64,000 nt of DNA from Sedimentibacter sp. SX930. Lineage in GTDB: Bacteria; Bacillota; Bacilli; Lactobacillales; Aerococcaceae. Shown in pieces: positions 8,267 to 16,995 of the stretch. The notes below the pieces were generated by a model that saw only the letters and a program-made list of their open reading frames with translations, did no database searches and had not been told where the DNA came from. How positions within the stretch are numbered: position 1 is the first letter of the stretch; each line of letters opens with the position of its first letter. Made by a program: the position numbers and the translations under genes. The DNA lies in assembly GCA_002155105.1 (NCBI GenBank), contig MUZD01000001.1, forward strand, positions 62,001-126,000. Direction: 5' to 3'.

Positions 8267-10654
8267 ATGACAGACGAGAACTTAACTGAAAACATAGACG
8301 AGAGGCTAAAAGGGATAGAGAACAACATCAGAAAAAACATGTCCTTGAGCAGCGTCCCGGTCTTGATGGAAGCCATCCGGACGCATCCGGATCATCCGCA
8401 TGTGAATTACTTGTTGGGGCTCAGCCACTACAAGAACCGCAATCTGGAAAAAGCGATGCATTATGCATTGCGGGCAGTGGAATTGGACGGCACCGGCGAT
8501 GCCTATTTGACGCTGCTGGCGAAGCTGTATGCGGAGGACGGCGATGACAAGGCAGCCGAGAGCTATGCGCAAGCCGCTTTCACCCGCAACCCCGCCAATT
8601 GGGAAGCGGCCCTTGTCCTGGCGAAGATGGCATTCGAAAAGAACGACCTCCCGCGGGCGCTGGAACTCGTCGATCAGGTGCTCAAGCACACTCCGAAATC
8701 TTTCGCGGCATTGCGTTTGAAATCGAAAATCTACCTGCAGCAGGAAGAGGAACTGGAAACGATCTTGGCTTCCATCGAAGAGTCCGAAAAATACGGCTAT
8801 GATGATGCTATCGAATACGATCGCGTTTATGCCTACTACATCCACGGCCGTTTCGACGAATGTCGCCGTATCCACAAGGAATTGGAACGGACGCGGCCGC
8901 TTTCGCACAGCACCGAAAAAGTCGGCAAATTGATTGCGACCATGCAATCGAGCAGGCTGGCAAGAAGAGGGGCGCAAGCGGATTACTTCCATATGGATGC
9001 GACCCATTCCAACCGGAAAGTCAAAGTCTCTTTGGAAGAGTCCCTGGCCGAACTGAATGATCTGATCGGTCTGGCGGAAGTGAAGGAGACCATCAACCGG
9101 ATCGTGAAGCTTGTCGAATACGACAAGAAACGGGCCTATATGCTGTCGATCGAGAAGAATGAACAGCCTTCCTATCATTTCGCCTTTTCCGGCAATCCGG
9201 GCACAGGGAAAACGACGGTCGCCAGGATTCTGGGGGATATCTTCTATTCCCTGGGCATCCTCGAATCGGGTCAGTTGGTGGAAGTCGATCGCTCGGATCT
9301 GGTCGGCGGCTACGTCGGCCAGACTGCCCAGAAGACAAAGGCCGTTATCGAGTCGGCCATGGGCGGGGTGCTGTTCATTGATGAAGCCTATTCCTTGGCG
9401 TCCTCGGACAGCGATTCGCTCGATTACGGTTCCGAAGCCATCGACACTTTGATCAAAGCGATGGAAGATCACCGCAATGATTTCATCGTGATCCTTGCGG
9501 GTTATGACACAGGCATGAAGCAGTTACTGAAATCGAATCCGGGCCTGTCTAGCCGCATCAACATGCAGATCGATTTCGAGGATTTTTCCGATCAGGAATT
9601 GCTGGAAATCGCCAAGGTGCAAGCCAAGGATAACCATTATACGCTGACTGAGGAGGCGGAGCAGGCTTTCAGGGTCAAAATCAATCAGGAAAAAGTGGTC
9701 CCGCAGTTCGCCAATGCGCGTGCCGTCCGGAACATCATGGAAGAAGCGATGCGCGAACGGGCCTTCCGTCTGAGCGAAAAGCCGGTGACGAAGGATGATC
9801 TGGTCATCCTCGAGCCGCTCGATTTCGGCATCGACCCGAACCAACTGTTCGGGGATAATATTGAAGACTTGATGGCGCAGCTGCGCAATCTGGTCGGGTT
9901 GAAGGATGTCAAAAAACAAGTTAGCTCGATCATGAATTACGTACGTGCCGAAAAGCGCCGGGAAAAGATGGGGCATCCGATGAACGATTTGTCCTTGCAC
10001 ATGGTCTTCACCGGGAACCCCGGCACAGGCAAGACAACCATCGCACGGCTGATCAGCCAAATCCTGAAATCCATCGGTGTGCTGAAGCGCGGCCACATGA
10101 TCGAAGTCACAAGGGAAGAGCTGGTCGGGCAATACGTCGGCCAGACCGGACCGAAGACATTGGAGAAAATCAAGGAAGCTTACGGCGGCGTCCTGTTCAT
10201 CGATGAGGCCTATTCCCTTTATTCCGCCTCCGAAAACGATTTTGGTTATGAAGCCATCAGCGCTTTGATCAAGGAGATGGAGGACAACCGCGACAAGTTG
10301 GTCGTCATCATGGCGGGCTATCCGAGCGAGATGGAGCAGATGCTCAGCATGAACTCCGGCATCCGCAGCCGGATCGCCTACACGGTCGATTTCCCGGATT
10401 ACGACAGCGAAGAACTGACGGAAATCTTCCACATGGCCGCCACCCAGCAAGGTTTTGTGCTGACGGAGGAAGCCCAGGAGAAAGTGAAGAATCTGTTCGT
10501 GCAGTCCTATACAACACGCGACAGCCATTTCGGCAACGCCCGCACAGCCAGGAGCCTCTTCGAGAAGGCGAAGCTGCACCAAAGCAACCGCCTGGCCGAA
10601 GATGAGGAGGCCGACCTGTTCACGATCCTGCCGGAGGATATCGGAGAGAATTAG
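8267..10654 (+). CDS. TPR-containing double AAA+ ATPase (SpoVK/CbbX-like)
   Basis: A protein of 795 residues. Residues about 15-220 form TPR-like helical repeats (HYALRAVELD, YAQAAFTRNPANWEAAL). Two AAA+ modules of the CbbX/SpoVK class follow. Each has Walker A GNPGTGKTT (about 308 and 581), Walker B VLFIDEAYSL (about 370 and 643) and arginine-rich sensor segments (NARAVRNIMEEA, NARTARSLFEKA). Relatives act as hexameric remodelling ATPases, including EccA-type proteins of type VII secretion and CbbX activases. No secretion genes are nearby and the gene stands alone, so the client is unknown. The ATG at 8267 follows an AGGAAGGAAG sequence at a somewhat long distance. Confidence 0.85.
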   Translation: MTDENLTENIDERLKGIENNIRKNMSLSSVPVLMEAIRTHPDHPHVNYLLGLSHYKNRNLEKAMHYALRAVELDGTGDAYLTLLAKLYAEDGDDKAAESYAQAAFTRNPANWEAALVLAKMAFEKNDLPRALELVDQVLKHTPKSFAALRLKSKIYLQQEEELETILASIEESEKYGYDDAIEYDRVYAYYIHGRFDECRRIHKELERTRPLSHSTEKVGKLIATMQSSRLARRGAQADYFHMDATHSNRKVKVSLEESLAELNDLIGLAEVKETINRIVKLVEYDKKRAYMLSIEKNEQPSYHFAFSGNPGTGKTTVARILGDIFYSLGILESGQLVEVDRSDLVGGYVGQTAQKTKAVIESAMGGVLFIDEAYSLASSDSDSLDYGSEAIDTLIKAMEDHRNDFIVILAGYDTGMKQLLKSNPGLSSRINMQIDFEDFSDQELLEIAKVQAKDNHYTLTEEAEQAFRVKINQEKVVPQFANARAVRNIMEEAMRERAFRLSEKPVTKDDLVILEPLDFGIDPNQLFGDNIEDLMAQLRNLVGLKDVKKQVSSIMNYVRAEKRREKMGHPMNDLSLHMVFTGNPGTGKTTIARLISQILKSIGVLKRGHMIEVTREELVGQYVGQTGPKTLEKIKEAYGGVLFIDEAYSLYSASENDFGYEAISALIKEMEDNRDKLVVIMAGYPSEMEQMLSMNSGIRSRIAYTVDFPDYDSEELTEIFHMAATQQGFVLTEEAQEKVKNLFVQSYTTRDSHFGNARTARSLFEKAKLHQSNRLAEDEEADLFTILPEDIGEN

Positions 10655-10667
10655 TGGACAAACAAAA

Positions 10668-10710
10668 AACTTCTGCATTACGGAATTATTCCGTAATGCA
10701 GAAGTTTTTT
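10668..10710. terminator. Terminator after the AAA+ gene
   Basis: A 17-bp perfect stem (10668-10684 with 10690-10706) with a 5-base loop and T run, shared with the convergent DegV gene. Confidence 0.88.
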
Positions 10711-10713
10711 CTT

Positions 10714-11580
10714 TTATTCGGCGTTTCCTGATTTTTCGATTCCGGCAATCCCGAAAGCGCCGGGACCACCGTGGGAAGTGATGACGCCGCCGGTCTGGAC
10801 CCAAGTGACATCCTGGAAGCCTTTTTTCTTCGCGTAGTTTTCCATTTGGGTCATGATTTCTTCATCCAAGCCGAGCGATTTGATGAGGTACAGCTTGGTG
10901 TCGTCGATGGCGTAAGTTTTCAGGTAGTCATCAAAAAAATCGACAACGACGCGGCTCATCTTGCCGCGGTATTTTTTTGTGGAAACCAATTTGCCGTCGA
11001 TCAATTCGATCGTCGGTTTTATCTTCAGCAGCGATGCACCCAAATAGGCTGCATTGGAGACGCGGCCGCCTGCCCTCAGGAACTCGAGACCGGATGGCAT
11101 GAACGAGAAGTGCGTGTGCGGCACTACAGCTTCGATGGCGGAAATCAATTTTTCCACTGCGATATCCGGTTCCTTTTCAAGCAAATCAGCGGCATAAAGC
11201 ACGATTGCGGCCAAGCCGCCGGATACGTTCAGGGCATCGATGAGGTGGATGTTCTCGAAATCTTCCGCCGCCAACACGGCACTCTGGAATGAGGAAGAGG
11301 CCTTGGAGGTGTAGCCGATATGCACGATGATGCTGTCGGGCTGCTCAGAGCGGATCTTTTCGAAAAAAGCGGTATATTCTTTCGGATTGGTTGCGGTAGT
11401 GGAAGGCGTTTTTTTGGTTCGCTCGTAATAATCATACAGATCCGTGACCGGAAAAGATCCATCAAGATGATCGATATCATCCATGATGACGTGCATCGAT
11501 ACAATCTGGATATTGTGTTTCTTTGCCAAATCAGTGGGGATATCCGCGCCGCTTTCAGTCGTAAGGATTACTCTGCTCAT
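10714..11580 (-). CDS. DegV family fatty-acid-binding protein
   Basis: A DegV/FakB-fold protein of 288 residues. The family binds one fatty acid and, as FakB, presents it to the kinase FakA for acyl-phosphate synthesis. Family landmarks are the N-terminal TTESGADIP, the STTATNP loop, IDALNVSGGLA, RAGGRVSNAA and LLKIKPTIELIDGKL. The ATG at 11580 has a GGAGGAA ribosome binding site, so I reject a longer N-terminal extension. The gene is monocistronic and no FakA gene is in the window. The lipid specificity cannot be read from sequence. Confidence 0.88.
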   Translation of the reverse strand: MSRVILTTESGADIPTDLAKKHNIQIVSMHVIMDDIDHLDGSFPVTDLYDYYERTKKTPSTTATNPKEYTAFFEKIRSEQPDSIIVHIGYTSKASSSFQSAVLAAEDFENIHLIDALNVSGGLAAIVLYAADLLEKEPDIAVEKLISAIEAVVPHTHFSFMPSGLEFLRAGGRVSNAAYLGASLLKIKPTIELIDGKLVSTKKYRGKMSRVVVDFFDDYLKTYAIDDTKLYLIKSLGLDEEIMTQMENYAKKKGFQDVTWVQTGGVITSHGGPGAFGIAGIEKSGNAE

Positions 11581-11715
11581 ACTATTCCTCCGTCTCCAAT
11601 GGTCAAATATGTTATTGCCAATGGACTTAATTTGTTGGTTCCAATATACCACACTTTTAGTGCCCAACCAAAAAGTGTTATGATTGAATCAGAAACAGGA
11701 AGGGAAGAATGAGGC

Positions 11716-12054
11716 ATGGTAAAAAATGGGAAAAACCGGAAATCGGATATCGTTACGATGCTTGCGGTTGCGGGGTATGTGCTGTTCTTGGTGGTTGGCT
11801 TTCCTGCGGCTGAGAGAGCAGGCGGCTTTTATCCGGCGCTGATGATTTTGGCGGGAATCGCGGTTCTGTTCGCGATCGTCTACTACCATTCGCGCGTGAA
11901 TGCGTACGTCTGCCCAAAATGCCGGCGCAAATTCAAAATCAGCTTCCTGACGGATCTGTTGTCGTTGAACGGAGGCAAGCAAGGCAAACGGCTGGCCTGC
12001 CCGCATTGCGGCTTCAAAGGTTGGATGCAGGAGACTGCTCCTGACGAGGAATAA
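11716..12054 (+). CDS. Small membrane protein with C-terminal zinc ribbon, unknown function
   Basis: 112 residues: a basic N terminus, two adjacent membrane helices (about residues 12-30 and 37-57), then a soluble tail with two Cys pairs, CPKC (about 67) and CPHC (about 95), arranged as a zinc ribbon. A short GAGG precedes the ATG, and a better AGGAAGGG lies about 12 bases farther upstream. I do not recognise a named family. The topology suggests a cytoplasmic zinc-binding tail anchored in the membrane. A hairpin array follows the gene. Confidence 0.6.
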   Translation: MVKNGKNRKSDIVTMLAVAGYVLFLVVGFPAAERAGGFYPALMILAGIAVLFAIVYYHSRVNAYVCPKCRRKFKISFLTDLLSLNGGKQGKRLACPHCGFKGWMQETAPDEE

Positions 12055-12076
12055 AAATCAGCCTATGTTGGGGTCA

Positions 12077-12213
12077 AATTGTCGAATGCACTTCTTGCAT
12101 TCGACAATTACGTCTCATTCAGATGCAAAATTGTCGAATGGGCTCAAGTATTCGACAATTTCGTCCCGTCCGGCAATAAAATTATCGAATGCACTTCCTG
12201 CATTCGACAATTT
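12077..12213. repeat. Tandem hairpin array A (three units, 51-52 base period)
   Basis: Three inverted repeats start at 52- and 51-base intervals (12079, 12131, 12182, measured at the TTGTCG core). Unit 1 has a 14-bp perfect stem and a 5-base loop (12077-12090 with 12096-12109). Unit 2 has a 12-bp stem (12128-12139 with 12150-12161). Unit 3 has a 15-bp stem with one mismatch (12179-12193 with 12199-12213). The linkers differ. The array lies between convergent genes. Confidence 0.85.
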
Positions 12214-12270
12214 CGGTCCACCACCCACCAAGCTAAGGTCAACAGCACCAATAAAATCAGAAACGAGCAA

Positions 12271-12310
12271 AAAAACAGAGGCCATCTCATTTTACTTTGA
12301 GACGGCCTCT
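12271..12310 (-). terminator. Terminator of rlmN
   Basis: A 13-bp stem (12277-12289 with 12298-12310, one G-U pair on the minus strand) is followed on the minus strand by a T run. Confidence 0.8.
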
Positions 12311-12321
12311 GCTGAGGTCAA

Positions 12322-13386
12322 TTATTTGGTTGCTTTTTCCAGATGCTTGCTGCGCAGTTGGCCGCAGGCAGCATCGATGTCAGTGCCGTGTTCCTTGCGG
12401 ATTACGCAATTGATATTGTTCTTTTTGAGGATATCATAGAATGCCAAAATATCCTTTTTGGTGCTGCGCTCGTATTTGATGTGTTCGGCAACCGGATTGT
12501 AAGGGATCAGGTTCACGTAGGAAAGGTGACGCTTATCCTTCAACAAGGCAACCAATTCGTGCGCCTGCTCAGGTCTGTCGTTCACGCCAGAGATCATGAT
12601 GTATTCGAAAGTGATGCGGCGGTTTGTCTTTTCCAGATACTCGTCGATGGCGGACATGACTTCCTTCAGCGGGTGTTTGCGGTTGATGCGCATCATGCGG
12701 CTGCGGATTTCATCGTTCGGCGCGTGCAGGGACAAAGCCAAGTTGACTTGCAAGCCGTTTTCCGCGAATTCGCGGATTTTCGGAGCCAATCCGCTGGTGG
12801 AAACCGTGATATGACGAGCGCCGATTGCCAACCCTTTCGCGTGGTTGACGATGTTCAGGAAGGCGATGACATTGTCGTAATTGTCGAACGGTTCACCTAT
12901 GCCCATCACAACGATGTGGCTGACGCGTTCACCATTGCCTTTTTGATCCAAGTAGTGCTGGATCTGCATAATCTGTGCAACGATTTCGCCGGCAGTCAGA
13001 TCGCGTTGCTTGCGTTTCAGGCCGCTTGCGCAGAACGTGCAGCCGATATCGCAGCCGACTTGCGTCGTGACGCAGACGGACAATCCATAGTCCTGACGCA
13101 TCAGGACGGTTTCGATCATCAGTTTGTCTTCCAGTTGGAAGAGGTATTTAGTTGTGCCGTCCGCTGATTCTTGGACGACCACTTGATTCAGGGGCTGCAG
13201 CAGAAAGCTGTCGGAGAGAAGGGCAACCAAATCTTTAGACAGGTTCGTCATTTCCGAGAAATCGAGGACGCGTTTGATATATAGCCAGTCCCAGATCTGT
13301 TGGGCGCGGAATTTTTTCTGGCCTTGTTCCAACAACCAAGCTTCCAGCTGATCCAAAGTCAATCCATAAATAGAAGGTGTGTTCAT
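12322..13386 (-). CDS. rlmN: Dual-specificity 23S rRNA/tRNA adenine C2-methyltransferase RlmN
   Basis: A radical-SAM methyltransferase of 354 residues that methylates C2 of A2503 in 23S rRNA and A37 in some tRNAs. The iron-sulfur binding motif CDIGCTFC lies near residues 112-119. The downstream GIGEPFDN and SLHAPND segments match the family, and the C-terminal cysteine in [10 protein letters not shown] (about 345) is the methyl carrier. The ATG at 13386 has an AAAGGAAAG ribosome binding site. It is monocistronic, with a terminator at its 3' end. A tandem repeat array lies upstream between it and the NRAMP gene. Confidence 0.95.
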   Translation of the reverse strand: MNTPSIYGLTLDQLEAWLLEQGQKKFRAQQIWDWLYIKRVLDFSEMTNLSKDLVALLSDSFLLQPLNQVVVQESADGTTKYLFQLEDKLMIETVLMRQDYGLSVCVTTQVGCDIGCTFCASGLKRKQRDLTAGEIVAQIMQIQHYLDQKGNGERVSHIVVMGIGEPFDNYDNVIAFLNIVNHAKGLAIGARHITVSTSGLAPKIREFAENGLQVNLALSLHAPNDEIRSRMMRINRKHPLKEVMSAIDEYLEKTNRRITFEYIMISGVNDRPEQAHELVALLKDKRHLSYVNLIPYNPVAEHIKYERSTKKDILAFYDILKKNNINCVIRKEHGTDIDAACGQLRSKHLEKATK

Positions 13387-13507
13387 TATACTTTCCTTTC
13401 TTTACCGTTCAAATTTTCAATCCATATCATAACACATTTTTATGAAAATGGAATTACATCCTTAAAATAAGTGAAAAGGTGCAAAAAAGCACTTCAAATG
13501 CATGGAA

Positions 13508-13692
13508 TTCCCGGCGAAGGAATGCTCGCCGGGAAAACGCCACCGGAAGCGCCTGAAATTCCCGATGAAGGAATGCTCGCCGGGAAAACGCCACCGGAAG
13601 CGCCTGAAATTCCCAATGAAGGAATGCTCGCCGGGAAAACACCGCCGGAAGCGCCTGAAATTCCCGACGAAGGAAGTGTTTGCCGCAGTTGG
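13508..13692. repeat. Tandem repeat array B (four units, 51-base period)
   Basis: Repeat units begin at 13516, 13567, 13618 and 13669 (GAAGGAATGC phase), exactly 51 bases apart. Each of the first three forms a hairpin with stem CCCGGCGA/TCGCCGGG or a one-mismatch variant. The linkers (CACCGGAAGCGCC core) are nearly identical. The last unit is truncated. The array lies between the NRAMP gene and rlmN, both on the minus strand. Confidence 0.88.
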
Positions 13693-13700
13693 GTTGTCCG

Positions 13701-14978
13701 CTAAAATCCGAACAAATCCTTCAAGAACACTACGCCGATGCCGAACATCACCAACGTCGCAATGCCGCCGACCACATTTCCCAAACGGCGATTCGTATGG
13801 CTGCCCATCACCTTTTTATTGTTGCCGATGAAGAGGATCAGGAGCATCAGGGGCGGGGCCATCAAACCATTGATGGCTGCGGAATAATACAAAGCTCTCA
13901 TCGGATCGATCCCGACAAAATTGATCGTCAGTCCGATGAGCGTGGCGATGGTGATGACGCCATAGAAACCATGCGCCTCCTTCAGTTTCTTACCCAGACC
14001 CGTCTCCCAACCAAAAAATTCGGAAATGGCGTAGGATGAGGATCCGGCCAAAACAGGCACACCAAGCAGGCCTGTTCCGATGATGCCCAAAGCGAACAGC
14101 CAATAGGCGAAGTCTCCCACCAAGGGCCGAAGCGCTTGAGCGGCCTCCGAAGCAGAATTGATGGTGGTGATGCCGCTAAGGTGAAGGGTCCCGGCTGTCG
14201 TCAGCACAATCATGAAAGCAGTGACTGTCGTAAAAAACATCCCGACAATCGTATCAATCTTCATATCCTGGATATCCTTGACAAAGATGCGGGGTTTTCC
14301 GATGCCGATCCCTTTTATTTTATGCTCGACGATCTCTTTTTCCACTTCTTCATCCGCTTGCCAAAAAAACAGGTAAGGGGAAATCGTCGTCCCTAAAAAG
14401 GCCACCACATTAAGCGTGAATTCCCGGGAAGGGTAAAAGGTTGGGATGAGGGTATGCTGAAGGACAGCACCCCAATCCTGGCGGACCGTGAATGCCGTGA
14501 AAAAATAAGCGAACAGGGAAAGCGTCAAAAGCATCAGGAATTTCGAATAATTCTTGTAATCCATAAAAATTTCCAGGACCAAGGTCAGGGCAGTCATGAT
14601 CAGGATCCAAAAAATGAACGGCAAACCGAGCACCATCTGGGCTACCGCGGCCATCGCGCCCAAATCGGCACCGATGTTGATGGTATTGGCGATGAACAGA
14701 AGGGAGATTGCCGGATAGCTTACCCACTTAGGGTAGGATTGTTTCATGATCCCTGTCAGCCCTTTACCGGATACCATCCCGATCCGTCCGCACATTTCCT
14801 GGACGGCAATCGCAAAGATGCACGAAATCGGAGAAAGCCACAACAGATGAAGGCCGAACATGGCTCCCGTCTGCGAATAGGTGACGATTCCGGATGGATC
14901 ATCATCAGAGGCTCCAGTGATTACGCCAGGTCCAAATTTTTTGAGGAATTTTTTGGTCTTTTTGAGAATTTTACGCAT
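13701..14978 (-). CDS. NRAMP-related divalent metal transporter
   Basis: A membrane protein of about 425 residues with eleven or so hydrophobic segments and overall NRAMP similarity (GPGVITGASDDDPSGI in helix 1, GLPFIFWILIMTALTL, INFVGIDPMRALYYSAA). The canonical DPGN motif of helix 1 is replaced by DDDPSG. The helix-6 MPH motif region reads TISPYLFFWQA, so the metal-binding methionine is absent. This pattern resembles NRAMP-related magnesium or aluminium transporters more than manganese/iron NRAMPs (inference). The start at 14978 is favoured by GGGAG nine bases upstream. An in-frame GTG lies three codons earlier. Confidence 0.8.
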   Translation of the reverse strand: MRKILKKTKKFLKKFGPGVITGASDDDPSGIVTYSQTGAMFGLHLLWLSPISCIFAIAVQEMCGRIGMVSGKGLTGIMKQSYPKWVSYPAISLLFIANTINIGADLGAMAAVAQMVLGLPFIFWILIMTALTLVLEIFMDYKNYSKFLMLLTLSLFAYFFTAFTVRQDWGAVLQHTLIPTFYPSREFTLNVVAFLGTTISPYLFFWQADEEVEKEIVEHKIKGIGIGKPRIFVKDIQDMKIDTIVGMFFTTVTAFMIVLTTAGTLHLSGITTINSASEAAQALRPLVGDFAYWLFALGIIGTGLLGVPVLAGSSSYAISEFFGWETGLGKKLKEAHGFYGVITIATLIGLTINFVGIDPMRALYYSAAINGLMAPPLMLLILFIGNNKKVMGSHTNRRLGNVVGGIATLVMFGIGVVFLKDLFGF

Positions 14979-15219
14979 CTTTCTCACTCCCTTATTGGGT
15001 TGTGCATCTGCAACCAGAATTTCCGAAAAGAGTTGCGTTGGCCATCATCAGTGTCGGTCGGCAGTGGGATAAGGGAGCGGGTTTGCCCAGTTTTTTTTAT
15101 CTTCTTTGACATCATCATACCCACTATCCGCTAAGCTTGCAAGCACTTGCATCGCCATATGATATACTATTGATAGGAACGCAAATAACGAAAAATCCCG
15201 ACTGTCGAGGTGGACTAAA

Positions 15220-15597
15220 ATGGAAGAATCAGCTATAAAAATTGAAACGATCGATGCATACATCAGCCGCTATGATGAGGATATCCAGGCAATCCTGCAG
15301 GAATTACGCAGGCTGATAAAGGAAGAGGCACCTGATGCGACAGAAAAAATCAGTTATCAGATGCCGACCTTCTACCTGAACGGGAACCTGGTGCATTTTG
15401 CTGTGCAGAAAAATCATATCGGTTTCTATCCCGCACCAAGCGGCGTAGATGCTTTCAAGGAAGAATTGACGGAATACAAGACCTCAAAAGGCGCCATCCA
15501 ATTTCCACTGACGAAACCTATCCCATACGAGCTTGTGCGCCGGATTGTCCGCTTCCGGGTCGAAGAAGCGAAGCAAAATAAGAAACAGAGCAAATAA
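15220..15597 (+). CDS. DUF1801/YdhG-like protein
   Basis: A protein of 125 residues with the DUF1801 pattern: an N-terminal helical segment, then EKISYQMPTFYLNGNLVHFA, HIGFYPAPSGVDAF and KGAIQFPLTKPIPYELVRRIVRFR. Some relatives are annotated as frataxin-like iron chaperones, but this is weakly supported. A lysine-rich tail ends the protein. It is followed 48 bases later by a DUF1622 gene in the same direction, so the two may be cotranscribed. Confidence 0.8.
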   Translation: MEESAIKIETIDAYISRYDEDIQAILQELRRLIKEEAPDATEKISYQMPTFYLNGNLVHFAVQKNHIGFYPAPSGVDAFKEELTEYKTSKGAIQFPLTKPIPYELVRRIVRFRVEEAKQNKKQSK

Positions 15598-15645
15598 AGA
15601 ACGGATTCGTTACCAAATTTGAATATGGAAAAAGGAGGGACGTTC

Positions 15646-15981
15646 ATGAATTTGCATGCAGTCTTAACCGAAGTCATCCCAACACTTGCGAGCTTGATCG
15701 AGGGCATCGGCGTCCTGATCATCCTCTATGGATGCATCAAATCATTGTATCTGTTTTTTAAAGACAAGTTGAATTTGAGCAACAATCAACCGAAACTCGA
15801 ATTGGCCAAAGCGCTGGCGTTCAGCTTGGAGTTCAAACTGGCCGCGGAAATATTGAAGACAGTCATCATCCAGACGATTGATGAATTCATCGTCCTGTCT
15901 GCCATCGTCATCCTACGGGTTGTGCTGACGGTCGTCATCCATTGGGAAATCAAAAGCACCAATTCAGAAGTAGGGGAGTGA
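15646..15981 (+). CDS. DUF1622 family membrane protein
   Basis: A protein of 111 residues with three hydrophobic segments (about residues 10-35, 70-85 and 88-105). The motif LEFKLAAEILKTVI is the signature of the DUF1622 family, whose function is unknown. The ATG at 15646 is preceded by an excellent AGGAGGG. An in-frame ATG nine codons upstream is not. It is probably in one transcription unit with the DUF1801 gene. Confidence 0.82.
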   Translation: MNLHAVLTEVIPTLASLIEGIGVLIILYGCIKSLYLFFKDKLNLSNNQPKLELAKALAFSLEFKLAAEILKTVIIQTIDEFIVLSAIVILRVVLTVVIHWEIKSTNSEVGE

Positions 15982-16120
15982 CTTTTCCCCGCTCCTGGCA
16001 AATTAAATGAAAACGTTCTTTTTTCGCCCCGTTTTTGCCATCCTTTCGACATACTTCTTTCCTATACTGAACCTGTAGAAAAGAAGATCACGAAACATAC
16101 AAAAAAGGGAGCGGGTCAAA

Positions 16121-16663
16121 ATGAAAAAGTGGATGAACGGAATTGTGGGCGGGGCTTTGGCAGTCTTACTATTCAGCGGCACCGGCGTCATGGCATCCGA
16201 GGATGAAGAATTATATGGCGCTGCCGCGGTCAGCGAAGGCGAAACGTATACAATAGAAGAAATGTTGATTTACGCCATCCAGGATGAATATATGGCCGAA
16301 GCGTCCTACGAAGCGATCATGGAAGCATACGGAACGGTCAAACCATTCACAAGCATTGCCAGAGCGGAAGGCACACACATTTCATTGTTGTTGCCGCTGT
16401 TTGAAAGTTACGGATTTGAGGTTCCGGAAAATGAAGCGGAAGCCCGTATTGAATTGCCGGCTTCCTTGGCGGCAAGCTTTGAAAAAGGCGTGGCCGGCGA
16501 AATCGAAAACATCTCTGTTTATGGGCAATTCCTTGAGGACGAAGATTTGCCGGAAGATGTCAGAAGTGTCTTTGAACGTCTGATGGCAGCTTCCGAAAAC
16601 CATTTGGCAGCCTTTGAACGCGGCGTCGCCGGAAATCCTGATGGAGCCGGCAGGAAAAAATGA
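16121..16663 (+). CDS. Secreted DUF2202 ferritin-like protein
   Basis: 180 residues beginning with a signal peptide (MKKWMNG, hydrophobic core, probable cleavage after VMA near residue 25). The rest is a DUF2202 domain with helices bearing YAIQDEYMAEASYEAI, ARAEGTHISLLLPLFE and SENHLAAFERGV. These supply the Glu/His residues typical of ferritin-like di-iron bundles. Metal binding is an inference; the family has no firm function. GGGAGCGGG precedes the ATG as ribosome binding site. A strong terminator follows, then hairpin array C. Confidence 0.82.
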   Translation: MKKWMNGIVGGALAVLLFSGTGVMASEDEELYGAAAVSEGETYTIEEMLIYAIQDEYMAEASYEAIMEAYGTVKPFTSIARAEGTHISLLLPLFESYGFEVPENEAEARIELPASLAASFEKGVAGEIENISVYGQFLEDEDLPEDVRSVFERLMAASENHLAAFERGVAGNPDGAGRKK

Positions 16664-16676
16664 TACAAAACCATAG

Positions 16677-16718
16677 AACAAGCCACGCGCATAATCAACT
16701 TGCGCGTGGCTTGTTTTG
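16677..16718 (+). terminator. Terminator of DUF2202 gene
   Basis: A 15-bp perfect stem (16677-16691 with 16701-16715) ending in a T-rich run. Confidence 0.85.
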
Positions 16719-16736
16719 TATAAGTGTTTAAGCTGC

Positions 16737-16995
16737 CGGTTGTCCGATAACCGCGAAGAATCGGACAACCGGCACGCAAACGACCTGTAGCTTGTCCGAT
16801 AACCGCGAAGAATCGGACAACCGGCACGCAAACGACCTGTAGCTTGTCCGATAACCACGAAGAATCGGACAACCGGCACGCAAACGACCTGTAGCTTGTC
16901 CGATAACCGCGAAGAATCGGACAACCGGCACGCAAACGACCTGTAGCTTGTCCGATAACCGCGAAGAATCGGACAGCCAACGCGCAAGCGACCTG
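16737..16995. repeat. Tandem hairpin array C (five units, 52-base period)
   Basis: Units start at 16740, 16792, 16844, 16896 and 16948, exactly 52 bases apart. Each holds a hairpin with stem TTGTCCGAT and ATCGGACAA around a loop of about 11 bases, followed by a conserved linker (GGCACGCAAACGACCTG core). Units 1-4 are almost identical and unit 5 is degenerate. Because the spacers are identical it is not a CRISPR. It lies upstream of the molybdenum hydroxylase operon promoter. Confidence 0.9.

Noticed and set aside
8306-9472. A 388-codon minus-strand frame opposite the AAA+ gene
   Set aside because: It is an antisense shadow of the TPR/AAA coding sequence; no ribosome binding site or domain.
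13471-13704. A 77-codon frame across array B encoding a 17-residue tandem repeat
   Set aside because: It starts with GTG without a ribosome binding site. The repeats are explained as DNA hairpins, and sister arrays have a period of 52 that cannot keep a reading frame.
15000-15120. M-box type magnesium riboswitch upstream of the NRAMP-related gene
   Set aside because: I looked for the conserved M-box segments on the minus strand and found only a small hairpin (GGTTG/CAACC).
16737-16995. CRISPR array
   Set aside because: Repeats and intervening sequences are both nearly identical between units, there are no unique spacers and no cas genes.
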